Shown: positions 52,577 to 61,632 of the stretch, piece by piece
Layout: the number at the start of each line of letters is the position of its first letter
How positions within the stretch are numbered: the stretch's first letter is position 1
Assembly (NCBI RefSeq): GCF_039543505.1
Contig: NZ_BAABJW010000005.1
Location: forward strand, 124,001 to 188,000
Reading direction: 5' to 3'
Source of the DNA: Litoribaculum gwangyangense
GTDB taxonomy: Bacteria; Bacteroidota; Bacteroidia; Flavobacteriales; Flavobacteriaceae
Length of the DNA: 64,000 bases
The notes under the pieces: model-generated
The model's database searches: none
Told to the model about the DNA's origin: nothing
The model's input: only the letters and a program-made list of their open reading frames with translations
Program-made: the position numbers and the translations under genes

Positions 52577-54163
52577 ATGACAACGACGTACATTCAAAAA
52601 ATTATATTGTTTATCACTTTGCTGTTAACCTCGGCTGTATTTACAAGTTGTGAAGGATATCTTGATGAAGAACCACGAATACAGGTTGATATCGATGCTT
52701 TTTATCAAAATGAATCCAATGCTCTGGCCGGATTAACGGGTGCTTATGCTCAGCTTAAAAGTGCTAATGGGTATTATAGGCAACAATTTTTATCCAACTT
52801 ATATGCAGCTTCAGATCAAGGGCAAGGTAGTTTTAATCATCGCGACTTTAGGTTTGGGACTATAACAAATGCAGAACCTTTGATAGAAAGATCTTGGGTA
52901 GATATTTATGTAGCCATAAAGGAGGCGAATAATGTTATTGCAAGAGTACCAGATGTGCCAGAAATGGATGAGGAATTAAAGTTAAGAATTCTTGGTGAAG
53001 CAAGATTTTTAAGAGCATTACATTATTTTAACTTAGCGAGATGCTATGGGGAAGTACCTCTTAGATTAACTCCAGTCTTGCCTGGTGAAAAAGGTTTACC
53101 ATTATCACCATTGGAAGATATATATGGGGCAATAATCGAAGATTTAGAATTTGCTAGCGAACATTGTTGGGGTTACAATGAAACTAGAAGCGGGTTTAGT
53201 AACAACATTGGTAGAGTAACCAAGGCATCGGCTCATGCGCTTTTAGCCAAGGCTTATATTCAAATAGCTTCATCCTTAAGAACGGCACAAGCTGGTATTG
53301 AAGGCAATGCTAAGTATTTAGGATTCACCAACAATCCAAATTTTTATTATCAAAAGGCCATTGAACAGGCAAATTTCGTGCTTCAAGAACCTTTTTATAG
53401 ACTATCAACAGACTTACAAGAATATGAAACAATTTTTGATGCTAAAAACGGCAACAATTTTGAAATGCTTTTTGATATCCAAGGGGCATCTATAGCAGGT
53501 GAAGGTACTGCTGTTTCTAACTTATTTACGCCTCGAAATTCTGGTCTTGCAGGTGGTGGTTTTGGAGGAACAAATATGCTACAACCACAATTTATCAACG
53601 CGAGTATAGATAAATTTGATGCAAGGTATCTTAATACAATCATTCAAAATTATCAAGATGAAAACTTTATTTATGCATTAGGTTCTGGTCTAACAGGTTA
53701 TGCAAGAACAAGAATTGAAAATGGTTCTCCAGCAGGTAATTTATTTAGAGTTTTTACAGGTAAATACATAGATACCGATGCTACTACCGAATATACAAGT
53801 CAACAAAATTGGCATGTAATTAGACTTGCCGATGTTTATTTGCTTCGAGCAGAGGCACTGGCAGAGGCAAATCAATCTCCCGAATTGGCAAATAATGATA
53901 TTAATGCGCTAAGAAATAGAGTAGGATTAGATGATGTAGATTATTCTGGATTTTCCATGGATGATTTTAGGAAAGAATTATTAAGAGAGAGAGGCGTAGA
54001 ATTATATATGGAAGGTCACAGGTTTTTTGATTTAACTAGAATGGGTGTTTACGACGAGTATTGCAGAATAACCTACGGTAATTCAGTTGGAGCAAGAGGA
54101 CCGGAGGATTATACTTGGCCTATTCCGCTGATTGAAAGTTCTGCAAACGAGAATATTGATTAA
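52577..54163 (+). CDS. SusD/RagB glycan-binding lipoprotein (second pair)
   Basis: This 528-residue lipoprotein (lipobox SAVFTSC, Cys at residue 26) partners the preceding SusC. N-terminal EEPRIQVDIDAFYQNESNALAGLTGAYAQL, ILGEARFLRALHYFNLARCYGEVPL and C-terminal RLADVYLLRAEALAEANQSPELANNDINALRNRVGL are canonical SusD segments. It ends with RRFFDLTRMG-like GHRFFDLTRMG and WPIPLIESSANENID. A Gly-rich loop (GLAGGGFGGTNM) may shape the glycan site. It is only loosely similar to the first SusD, so the two pairs may bind different parts or lengths of the polysaccharide. The next sulfatase starts 14 bases later. Confidence 0.95.
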   Translation: MTTTYIQKIILFITLLLTSAVFTSCEGYLDEEPRIQVDIDAFYQNESNALAGLTGAYAQLKSANGYYRQQFLSNLYAASDQGQGSFNHRDFRFGTITNAEPLIERSWVDIYVAIKEANNVIARVPDVPEMDEELKLRILGEARFLRALHYFNLARCYGEVPLRLTPVLPGEKGLPLSPLEDIYGAIIEDLEFASEHCWGYNETRSGFSNNIGRVTKASAHALLAKAYIQIASSLRTAQAGIEGNAKYLGFTNNPNFYYQKAIEQANFVLQEPFYRLSTDLQEYETIFDAKNGNNFEMLFDIQGASIAGEGTAVSNLFTPRNSGLAGGGFGGTNMLQPQFINASIDKFDARYLNTIIQNYQDENFIYALGSGLTGYARTRIENGSPAGNLFRVFTGKYIDTDATTEYTSQQNWHVIRLADVYLLRAEALAEANQSPELANNDINALRNRVGLDDVDYSGFSMDDFRKELLRERGVELYMEGHRFFDLTRMGVYDEYCRITYGNSVGARGPEDYTWPIPLIESSANENID

Positions 54164-54177
54164 TTTAAAATGATACT

Positions 54178-56004
54178 TTGAAAAAAACAAGAGCTAATAT
54201 TTTAATTATATCCTTATTTACAATATTTGGTTTTTGTCAAGAAAGTCAAAAGCCCAATGTTGTTTTAATTATATCCGATCAGCATAAATTAGAAGCCACT
54301 GGAGCATATGGAAGCGACTTAGCAATTACGCCTAACATCGATGCATTGGCAAAAACTGGGGTCATTTTTAATCATTGCTATACGCCGGCACCAGTTTGTG
54401 CACCTGCAAGAGCCTCCCTAATTACAGGAATGTATCCTTATGCTAACGGAGCTATTTATCATAAAGCCCCAGTTACCATGCCTAACGGAAAAATAAAAAA
54501 CATTGGAAGTGGTTATTTAAGGGAAACAGGCTATCATGAGGGTATTAAAACCATGCCAGAAGTTTTTAGGCAACAAAATTATATGACGGCTTCTCCTGGA
54601 AAGATGCACGTTCATGGTGAATTACAAAAAAATGTTGATGAGGATTTTAAAGATGGAAACGATTTAGGATTTGATGAAATTAGTGTTCGTTATTACACTT
54701 ATTTCCCTGGAGGTCATTATGAAGATGAGGTTGGTGAAGATGCTTATATGCGCTACAGACAATTTAAAAAATACAGCGATGTTTACAAAAGAGGTGCCAT
54801 GCATTTAAACGAGGAGTACGTTCCTAGTTTAGTAGAAAATGATGAAGACAATTTTGATATGGTGGTTGCCAAAAAAAGTACAGAGTTTATAGAAAAAAGG
54901 GGAAAAGACGGAAAAAACTTTTTTTTACACGTAGGCTTTGAAAAACCACATGCCCCTTTTACGACTACCAAGAAATACTTGGCCATGCATAATCCCGATG
55001 ATTTTGAATTACCCACAACCCATGATGATTGGTATAAAAAAGGTAAATATCCGTGGGTCTCTAATTGGGTGCATTCAGGAATACCAAAGCAACTTCAAAA
55101 TGCTAAAAATGTCATGGCGGCATACAATGCTTGTATAACAGAAATGGATGATATGGTTGGAAGAGTTGTTCAATCACTTAAAGATAATGGCTTATATGAA
55201 AATACCATTATTATCTATACTACAGATCATGGAGAGCATATGTTTGAACACGGTTTAAGGGGAAAACATAATATGTATGAAGATGCGGTTAACGTGCCAT
55301 TTATAATTTCATACCCAAAATTATTCAAACAAAACGTATTCAATAATACGAATGTTAGTTTTGTTGATGTTATGCCAACTCTTATCGAATTGATTGATGG
55401 TGAAATACCAGAAACTGCTCAAGGCATATCATTAGTAAAATTACTTAAAGATAATTCAGAAATTAAGGACAGAGTGGTATTTTCAGAATTTAGAGGAACC
55501 GATTATAATCTTATACCAGGTATCAAAAATCTACCTTCAAGAATGATGAAAAAAGGGGATTATAAGTTTATTTATACTCACGGTATTATTGATCAGCTTT
55601 ATAATTTAAAAGACGATCCAGACGAACTGAATAACTTAATTTTTAGTAAATCCCATCAAACCATATATAAGGACATGTATTTCCAAACTATGGCCGAATG
55701 GCGATTTCAAGAGTACTCCCCAATAAAAACCACTATTAAAAACAATCAAATAAGCTGGAATGCTACAAACGACTTTAAATCATATTCGTTGTTTTATTCA
55801 AAAAACCCTGATTGTAAAGATGCTTTTTTATTGAAAGATAATATTGAGGAAGCGTTTTACGCACCAAAAGAAAAGGGCTTTTATTGGGTATTAGCTTCAC
55901 CAAAACTAACTAAAACCTCTGATTTTTATGGTGAATCTGTACCAGTAGCTGTTAAAGACTATTCGTACATACTCCCAATATCCGATATTATTGAATTTGA
56001 TTAA
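54178..56004 (+). CDS. Sulfatase (S1 family, choline-sulfatase-like) with C-terminal extension
   Basis: This 608-residue type I sulfatase starts at a TTG (ttgaaaaaaaca); the nearest ATG, at 54170, is out of frame and stops at once. It has a signal peptide ending FGFCQ and the maturation motif CAPAR (Cys74), with Ala instead of Ser before Arg. Metal sites are LIISDQHKLEATGAYG and IYTTDHGEHMFEHGLRGKHNMYE. After the catalytic part, residues of about 505-608 form a beta-rich, fibronectin-like extension (NQISWNATNDFKSYSLFYS). The GEH and QH patterns resemble choline-sulfatase-type members. Its end overlaps the spacer of the next sulfatase by no coding sequence if the start at 56033 is used. Confidence 0.92.
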   Translation: MKKTRANILIISLFTIFGFCQESQKPNVVLIISDQHKLEATGAYGSDLAITPNIDALAKTGVIFNHCYTPAPVCAPARASLITGMYPYANGAIYHKAPVTMPNGKIKNIGSGYLRETGYHEGIKTMPEVFRQQNYMTASPGKMHVHGELQKNVDEDFKDGNDLGFDEISVRYYTYFPGGHYEDEVGEDAYMRYRQFKKYSDVYKRGAMHLNEEYVPSLVENDEDNFDMVVAKKSTEFIEKRGKDGKNFFLHVGFEKPHAPFTTTKKYLAMHNPDDFELPTTHDDWYKKGKYPWVSNWVHSGIPKQLQNAKNVMAAYNACITEMDDMVGRVVQSLKDNGLYENTIIIYTTDHGEHMFEHGLRGKHNMYEDAVNVPFIISYPKLFKQNVFNNTNVSFVDVMPTLIELIDGEIPETAQGISLVKLLKDNSEIKDRVVFSEFRGTDYNLIPGIKNLPSRMMKKGDYKFIYTHGIIDQLYNLKDDPDELNNLIFSKSHQTIYKDMYFQTMAEWRFQEYSPIKTTIKNNQISWNATNDFKSYSLFYSKNPDCKDAFLLKDNIEEAFYAPKEKGFYWVLASPKLTKTSDFYGESVPVAVKDYSYILPISDIIEFD

Positions 56005-56032
56005 TAGTTCAAATTTTAAAAACCGGGAAAAA

Positions 56033-57361
56033 ATGAAAAAATTTATTCAAAAAAGTAAATTAAAAACAATCATTATTCTCGGTTTTTCTTTGTTTTTTAT
56101 CGGCGTTAGCAGTCAAGAAAAACCCAATATTATTTTCATCCTAGCGGATGATCTTGGTTATGGCGATTTGAGTTGTTATGGCGCAAAAGATATACAAACT
56201 CCAAATATTGACAAATTGGGTAAAGATGGTATTCGGTTTACTAGAGCTTATGCAAACAGCACGGTTTGTTCCCCTAGTCGCGCAGCTATTCTTACTGGGA
56301 ATTATCCCGACATGGTTGGTGTGCCAGGTGTGATTCGTGATATGCCCTACAACTCTTGGGGAAACTTAAAGGATGATGTTAAAACACTTCCAGAATCTTT
56401 AAAAACCTTAAATTATTCAACGGCACTCATTGGAAAATGGCACCTAGGCTATAAAGCTCCCGATTTACCCCACTATAGAGGTTTTGATTTTTTTAAAGGT
56501 TATGTAGGCGACATGATGGATGATTATTATACCCATCAAAGACATGGTATAAACTGGATGCGAGAAAATAATTTGGAAATCAAACTTGAAGGGCATGCTA
56601 CGGATTTGTTTACAGATTGGGCTTTGGATTATATTCAAGAACAGAAAACTCCTTTTTTTCTGTTTTTAGCTTATAATGCTCCTCACGATCCAGTACAACC
56701 CCCCAATGAGTGGTTGATTAAAGTTCAAAGGAGAGAATCTCATTTAACATTAAAAAGGCAAAAGATGATTGCCTTAATCGAGCATTTAGATTATAGTGTT
56801 GGCCGTATTTTAAATCATTTAAAAGTTAATCAATTAGAAAATACCATCATTGTATTCACTTCAGATAACGGTGGAGCGCTTCAATATGGTGCAAGTAATG
56901 CACCTTACTCTGGAGGTAAAGGCGATATGTTAGAAGGTGGTATTCGCGTGCCTTGTTTGGTGAAATTACCCAATCAATCACAAAACGAAGTTGTTAACAC
57001 ACCTTTAATTTTAATGGACTTTTATCCAACTATTTTGGAGTTAGCTGGATTTAATAAAAAACTTGATCTTCCATCTAGACCAATTCCTATTTTAACAAGC
57101 CCTCAAGAGCCTATTAATGCCAATAGAAGTTTGATTTGGATGCGCCGCGAAGGACATAAGTATGGGGGTAGGAGCTATTATGCGATTACTGATGGTCGAT
57201 ACAAACTGTTACAAAATGATCCTTTTTCATCCTATAAATTATTTGATTTGTTGGAAGACCCTTTGGAAACAAAGCCAATTAACCTTAAAACTAAGGAAGA
57301 ATCCTTGTTCAAAGAATTAACGAAACACATCCAAACTTCTGGTTCTATTCCTTGGCAATAG
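56033..57361 (+). CDS. Sulfatase, arylsulfatase A-like (S1 family)
   Basis: This 442-residue type I sulfatase has a signal peptide (about residues 1-26, ending GVSSQ) and the motif CSPSR with Cys79. It has the classic blocks FILADDLGYGDLSCYG, LIGKWHLGY, FLAYNAPHDPVQPP, VFTSDNGGALQYG and GGIRVPCLVK, closest in style to arylsulfatase A/galactosamine-6-sulfatase. I choose the ATG at 56033 over one at 55991, which lies inside the previous gene and would put 14 residues before the signal peptide. It continues the operon from the second SusCD pair. Confidence 0.93.
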   Translation: MKKFIQKSKLKTIIILGFSLFFIGVSSQEKPNIIFILADDLGYGDLSCYGAKDIQTPNIDKLGKDGIRFTRAYANSTVCSPSRAAILTGNYPDMVGVPGVIRDMPYNSWGNLKDDVKTLPESLKTLNYSTALIGKWHLGYKAPDLPHYRGFDFFKGYVGDMMDDYYTHQRHGINWMRENNLEIKLEGHATDLFTDWALDYIQEQKTPFFLFLAYNAPHDPVQPPNEWLIKVQRRESHLTLKRQKMIALIEHLDYSVGRILNHLKVNQLENTIIVFTSDNGGALQYGASNAPYSGGKGDMLEGGIRVPCLVKLPNQSQNEVVNTPLILMDFYPTILELAGFNKKLDLPSRPIPILTSPQEPINANRSLIWMRREGHKYGGRSYYAITDGRYKLLQNDPFSSYKLFDLLEDPLETKPINLKTKEESLFKELTKHIQTSGSIPWQ

Positions 57362-57439
57362 ATTGATTTTTAATCACTTTAATTCTTTTTAATGGTTCCA
57401 ATGATCAATAAAATAAAAATCCAGCAAATAAAAACAATT

Positions 57440-58285
57440 ATGAAGGGAGCATATATTTTTACAATACTAATTAGTTTATTATTTATTAAAACTAATTGCT
57501 TTTCCCAAGAAAAAATCCAGTATAAACAAATAGATAGTACTAAATTATTTATGCAAGTATACTATCCTGAAAAAATGGATGCAAAACAACAATACCCTGC
57601 CATGGTATTTTTCTTTGGCGGTGGTTGGAATAAGGGCAGCATGAAACAATTTGAACCACATGCTAAATATTTTTCTAAACGTGGTTTAGTTTGTTTTCTT
57701 GTGGATTATAGAGTAACAAATAGACACCAAAGCACACCATTTGAATCGCTTAAAGATGCTAAATCGGCTATTCGATTTGTTAGAGAAAACGCAATTAAAT
57801 ATCATATAGATCCTTCAAAAATTATTGCTTCAGGTGGTTCTGCAGGAGGGCAATTGGCTGCTGCGGCCGCATTGATTGAGGGTTATAATGAGGACACAGA
57901 TAATACAATAATAAGTTGTAAGCCTAATGCTTTAGTTCTTTTTAATCCGGCAATTGATAATGGTCCTGCTGGTGTAGGTTATGATAGAATCGGTAACGCT
58001 TATAAAAATTTTTCACCACTGCACAATATTGAAAAAGGCGCGCCACCTACCATTATTTTTCAGGGAACTATAGATAATTTAATTCCCGTTGAAACCGTAA
58101 AATACTACCAAACCGTTATGCAAAAAGTAGGAAGCCCATGTGAACTTTTATTGTATGAAGGAAAAGAACATGGATTCTTTAATTATAATAAAATCGAGAA
58201 TTACAAGGATACAGTTTCTAAAACGGATACATTTTTACAGACGCTTGGGTACTTAAAAAAGGAACCGATAATAGAAATTAGATAA
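57440..58285 (+). CDS. Secreted alpha/beta-hydrolase, probable carbohydrate esterase (copy 2)
   Basis: This 281-residue protein is a close paralogue of the esterase at 28690, with about 70% of residues alike by eye over the shared core (FFFGGGWNKGS, QFEPHAKYFSKRGLVCFLVDY, ESLKDAKSAIRF). The triad is conserved: Ser134 in GGSAGG, Asp in TIDNLIP and His244 in GKEHGFF. The signal peptide begins at the ATG at 57440 (MKGAYIFTILISLLF); using the ATG at 57392 would add 16 charged residues in front. It is the last enzyme gene of the HTCS-side operon. Having one copy in each half of the locus suggests that both transcripts need the same deacylation step. Confidence 0.87.
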   Translation: MKGAYIFTILISLLFIKTNCFSQEKIQYKQIDSTKLFMQVYYPEKMDAKQQYPAMVFFFGGGWNKGSMKQFEPHAKYFSKRGLVCFLVDYRVTNRHQSTPFESLKDAKSAIRFVRENAIKYHIDPSKIIASGGSAGGQLAAAAALIEGYNEDTDNTIISCKPNALVLFNPAIDNGPAGVGYDRIGNAYKNFSPLHNIEKGAPPTIIFQGTIDNLIPVETVKYYQTVMQKVGSPCELLLYEGKEHGFFNYNKIENYKDTVSKTDTFLQTLGYLKKEPIIEIR

Positions 58286-58463
58286 TAAATTTTCTATCAA
58301 TTATTCTATAAAAGTCACAAAAATGTTCACATAGATACTTCAAATCTTCCATTTAAAATCGTTTATAGTTTGAGTGGTTAGTATTTAAACCTTTTCGATT
58401 AGTGCGAAAACCATATTCAATTTATAACTATCTACTTTTATGTAAACTTAAACAAATATAACT

Positions 58464-58787
58464 ATGAGATTTTTAATTACAATAATGGTATTAATGTTCG
58501 CGCTAACTTTAGGCGCTCAACCAAACCCTGCAAAAAAAGCACAAAAATTTGCAGATGAAATGACAGAAGTTTTATCCTTAAGCAAGGAGGAGTCCAAAGC
58601 TATTTACCAAATACAATTAGACCGATTTAAAGAAAATCAAGCTATTCAAAAGGAATATGCCGGTGACCCTGAAATTATAAAAGAGAAACAAAAAGAATTA
58701 GGTAATAAAGTTTACAATCAAGTAAAAAATGTTATTGGTGTTGAGCGCCAAAAACAATGGAAGGCCTATAAATCAAAAACGAAATAA
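58464..58787 (+). CDS. Small periplasmic helical protein, Spy/CpxP-like in character
   Basis: This 107-residue protein has a signal peptide (about residues 1-18, ending TLGAQ). The mature part is a charged helical hairpin: ADEMTEVLSLSKEESKAIYQIQLDRFKENQAIQKEY and EKQKELGNKVYNQVKNVIGVERQKQWKAY. The LSLSKEE..AIY pattern resembles the LTxxQ-type periplasmic proteins of the Spy/CpxP kind, which act as chaperones, but the match is weak. It is preceded by 178 bases containing one TAAACCT element and followed after 27 bases by the beta-helix gene. Function unknown. Confidence 0.55.
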   Translation: MRFLITIMVLMFALTLGAQPNPAKKAQKFADEMTEVLSLSKEESKAIYQIQLDRFKENQAIQKEYAGDPEIIKEKQKELGNKVYNQVKNVIGVERQKQWKAYKSKTK

Positions 58788-58814
58788 TTAACTAAACAAT
58801 TAAAAATTAAAATT

Positions 58815-60317
58815 ATGATTCAAAAAATTACTTTTTTATTTTTTACTGTTTTTTCTCTGGTGCTATCTGCACAAACAGTAAATATTGAAGGAGACCCCTA
58901 TGCAGGTAATCCTTACGCCACTATTACCGACGCTATTGCGGCTTCTACAAATGCTGCAGATGTGATTTTGATAACTGGGATTCATACTGAGCCCATTACA
59001 ATAGACAAAAGTATCACAATAAGAGGGACAGACCCTTTAACTGATATAATTCAAGCGGCAGCATCGGCAGTTTCAAATGGAGCAGGGAGTAGAGCAATCA
59101 GTATATCTGAAGGAGCTTTTACAATCAATATCGAAAATTTAGGTGTGAGATATGGCAACGATCCTGAAAATGGAGGAGGTGTAAACATAGATAAAGTAAC
59201 TGGATTCGTTACTCTAAATAATGTGATTATAGAAGAAAATTACACAGCTAAAAATGGTGGTGGAATTGGAGTAGCTGGCTCTAATGCCAATATTGTTAAA
59301 TGTATTATTAGAAACAATTCATCAGCTTTAGATGGTGGAGGTATGATAGCTGCCCCAAATAATGGCTCAGGAATAAACAGCACTGTAAATCTAACCCAAT
59401 CTTTAATATTCAATAATTTAGGACGAAATGGTGGTGGTATTTACATTAATGGCAACAACAATTTTGGAAACGATTATTTAATCGATGTAAATATAGAGAA
59501 CAGCACTATTTCTACAAACTCAGCTTTCAGTGCATCTGGCGGTAATGGTGGCGGTGCTATTTTTTCGGCGTCATTTCCCTGGACTTCCAACACATCTGTT
59601 GGCAATGTAACTTTGAAATTAGTACACGCAACTGTTTATAATAATACACATGCAGCTTTAAATAAGTCAGGGCTTCAGTTTGGCTCGGGTGCTGCTACAA
59701 ATTTAAGTGCTTTTAATTCTATTATTGTTAGTTTTGGAGATGATGTGGCTACCAAAGCATTAAATTTTGCTAATAGCAACACAACTGATGTAGTTAATTG
59801 TATTCTTGGAGGCCTTAATGCACCACCTTTAGCAATTATTGATGATGTTGCCAAAAACAATCAAAAAGGAAGAACTGCAAACCAATCTGGATTAACTGGA
59901 GCACTTACAGATGAGGGAGGAAATACGTTGGTAATGGCCATAACCGATGGTAGTGCAGCTGATGATTATTGTACGGCTGCCACTGGAGAAACTATTCCTA
60001 CAATTGATCAAAGGGGCTTTAACCGTGAAGGAATAAATGACGCTGGAGCATTTGAGTTTGCAGGTACCCTATCCACATCCAATTCAATTTCAGGAGGCTT
60101 AGATGTAAGAATTTTTCCTAATCCAGCTAATGATTTGGTTAAGATAAGTGGAGTTCTAAATATTGATTTAGTTCGAGTTTACTCCATATTGGGAACTCTA
60201 GAAAAAGTCGTTTATAGCCAAAAAGAAATTGATGTTTCTGACTTGTCAAGTGGATTACACATGATGGAAATTCAAAGTGAAGGGCAAAAAACGGTTAAGC
60301 GTATTATAATAAAATAG
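58815..60317 (+). CDS. T9SS-secreted parallel beta-helix protein
   Basis: This 500-residue secreted protein has a signal peptide (about residues 1-19, ending VLSAQ) and a right-handed beta-helix region at about 30-400 with regular short repeats such as NGGGIGVAGSNANIVKCIIRNNSS and LDGGGMIAAPNN, then NGGGIYINGNNN. A C-terminal T9SS type A sorting domain covers about 425-500 (IFPNPANDLVKISG...SSGLHMMEIQ). Beta-helix proteins include pectate-lyase-fold lyases and hydrolases as well as adhesins. This one has the choice-of-anchor-like DQRGFNREGINDAGAFEF ending common in non-catalytic surface proteins. It closes the polysaccharide locus before a strong terminator. Confidence 0.75.
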   Translation: MIQKITFLFFTVFSLVLSAQTVNIEGDPYAGNPYATITDAIAASTNAADVILITGIHTEPITIDKSITIRGTDPLTDIIQAAASAVSNGAGSRAISISEGAFTINIENLGVRYGNDPENGGGVNIDKVTGFVTLNNVIIEENYTAKNGGGIGVAGSNANIVKCIIRNNSSALDGGGMIAAPNNGSGINSTVNLTQSLIFNNLGRNGGGIYINGNNNFGNDYLIDVNIENSTISTNSAFSASGGNGGGAIFSASFPWTSNTSVGNVTLKLVHATVYNNTHAALNKSGLQFGSGAATNLSAFNSIIVSFGDDVATKALNFANSNTTDVVNCILGGLNAPPLAIIDDVAKNNQKGRTANQSGLTGALTDEGGNTLVMAITDGSAADDYCTAATGETIPTIDQRGFNREGINDAGAFEFAGTLSTSNSISGGLDVRIFPNPANDLVKISGVLNIDLVRVYSILGTLEKVVYSQKEIDVSDLSSGLHMMEIQSEGQKTVKRIIIK

Positions 60318-60340
60318 AGCTTTATAAATCTTTCTTACCA

Positions 60341-60380
60341 ATGAAGCCAAATACATTTGTTTATTTGGCTTCATTTTTTT
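60341..60380 (+). terminator. Terminator ending the polysaccharide locus
   Basis: ATGAAGCCAAATA pairs perfectly with TATTTGGCTTCAT and is followed by seven Ts. It lies 24 bases after the beta-helix gene and 80 bases before the convergent lacI-type gene. Confidence 0.88.
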
Positions 60381-60461
60381 AAATAGTTAAAAAAAAGCTT
60401 AATGGTTTAACAAATTATAATTGCATTTTCGTTAAATTTTATCTTATAGTTTAAAGTCGTT

Positions 60462-61481
60462 TTATTTGGAAGAATCTCTAATAATTAATTCGGCATCCAG
60501 AATTTTTTTAGTTAGACTTTGTTTTAAATTTTCAGATTTAACCAGGCTTAAAAAAGTTTCTGCTGCTAATTTACCAATATCGGCACTATGTTGATTTATA
60601 CTGGTAATAGAAGGTGAAACTAATGAAGTAAAAGGCTCATTGCCAAATCCCACTAAACGCATATCATCAGGTACTTTAATATTATTTTCCTGTAAAATTT
60701 GTAAAGCTCCCAATGCGGCATAATCACCAGCTACATAAACTGCATCCGGTTGCTTGTTTAGGTTTAATAATTTTTGCATTTGGATGCGACCATCTTCAAG
60801 TGTTAAATCACTTTCAATAAGTAAGTCATTTTCAAAAGACAAATGGTGTTTTTTAATGGCATCTAAATAACCTCTAATTCTGTTATTAAAAATCCGAGTT
60901 CTTTTAAAACCACCTATATGGGCAATTCTTTTACAACCTTTTGAAATTAAATGCTCTACAATCATGTGGCTACTATCGTAATCATTAATTCCTATATAAT
61001 CAACATTTAAATCATTTTCACCTCTATCAAATAAGATGAGTGGAATTCCTTTAGATTTTATTTTTTCATAATGCGATAAATCAACGGTTTCATTAGCCAT
61101 AGATGCTATGATGCCATCAACCTGAGTAAATAATAAGGTGTCTATGTTAGCACATTCTTTTTTATAGGATTCGTTGGATTGGGTTATGATGATATGATAA
61201 CCTTCTTTATTTAAAACTTCTTCAATATTTTCAATAACTGAGGAGAAGAAATTACTATTGGTTCTTGGTACTATAACCCCAACTAAATTACTTTTCCCTT
61301 TACGTAAGGCACTAGCTAAATGGTTCGGTTGGTAATTTAAATCTTTGGCAACTTTTTTTACGGCCTCTTTTGTTTTTTTACTTATGCGAGAGTCATCATG
61401 TAAAGCTTTAGATACGGCGGCTGGGGAAATATTAAGAACATTGGCTATGTCTTTTATGGTTATTTTTTTTTTCGTATTCAA
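60462..61481 (-). CDS. LacI family transcriptional regulator
   Basis: This 339-residue repressor has an N-terminal LacI helix-turn-helix (ITIKDIANVLNISPAAVSKALHDD) and hinge (LNYQPNHLASALRKG), then the periplasmic-binding-protein-like sensor domain (NLVGVIVPRTNSNFFSSVIENIEEVL, AHIGGFKRTRIFNNRIRGYLDA, GFGNEPFTSLVSPSITSINQH). I place the start at a TTG at 61481, giving MNTKKKITIKDIA. The longer reading from 61541 would translate straight through the palindromic operator and add 20 residues not found in LacI proteins. It diverges from kdgK and the aldolase, so it most likely represses them and itself, with KDG, KDPG or an unsaturated uronate as candidate inducer. Confidence 0.92.
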   Translation of the reverse strand: MNTKKKITIKDIANVLNISPAAVSKALHDDSRISKKTKEAVKKVAKDLNYQPNHLASALRKGKSNLVGVIVPRTNSNFFSSVIENIEEVLNKEGYHIIITQSNESYKKECANIDTLLFTQVDGIIASMANETVDLSHYEKIKSKGIPLILFDRGENDLNVDYIGINDYDSSHMIVEHLISKGCKRIAHIGGFKRTRIFNNRIRGYLDAIKKHHLSFENDLLIESDLTLEDGRIQMQKLLNLNKQPDAVYVAGDYAALGALQILQENNIKVPDDMRLVGFGNEPFTSLVSPSITSINQHSADIGKLAAETFLSLVKSENLKQSLTKKILDAELIIRDSSK

Positions 61482-61488
61482 ATTTTTT

Positions 61489-61520
61489 ATATATTTGCTT
61501 AAACGTTTAAGCAAATATAT
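61489..61520. promoter_or_regulatory. Palindromic operator 1 (LacI-type), beside the repressor start
   Basis: A perfect palindrome of 32 bases is centred on AAACGTTT between 61504 and 61505; its core is TTGCTTAAACGTTTAAGCAA. It starts eight bases upstream of the chosen TTG start of the LacI gene, a position suited to autorepression. The central CG with flanking A/T-rich half-sites is typical of LacI operators. Confidence 0.85.
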
Positions 61521-61583
61521 TGTAATAGTTTGTATAATCAAAACAAGACATGTAATATGTGGTTTTGATTTTATTTTAAAATA

Positions 61584-61603
61584 TTGCTTAAACGTTTAAG
61601 CAA
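61584..61603. promoter_or_regulatory. Palindromic operator 2 (LacI-type), upstream of kdgK
   Basis: The same 20-base core as operator 1, TTGCTTAAACGTTTAAGCAA, lies 29 bases before the kdgK ATG. The two centres are 89 bases apart, allowing looping between the two promoters by a tetrameric or paired LacI-type repressor. Confidence 0.88.
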
Positions 61604-61632
61604 ATACAAAATTTAAAATAAAACCAATTAAT

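Noticed and set aside
58815..60317. Calling the beta-helix protein a pectate or alginate lyase
   Set aside because: The helix repeats are clear but no lyase catalytic signature is visible, and the C-terminal anchor segment is common in non-enzymatic surface proteins.
61482..61541. Longer N-terminus of the LacI regulator
   Set aside because: It would be translated from the palindromic operator and adds residues not found in front of the LacI helix-turn-helix.
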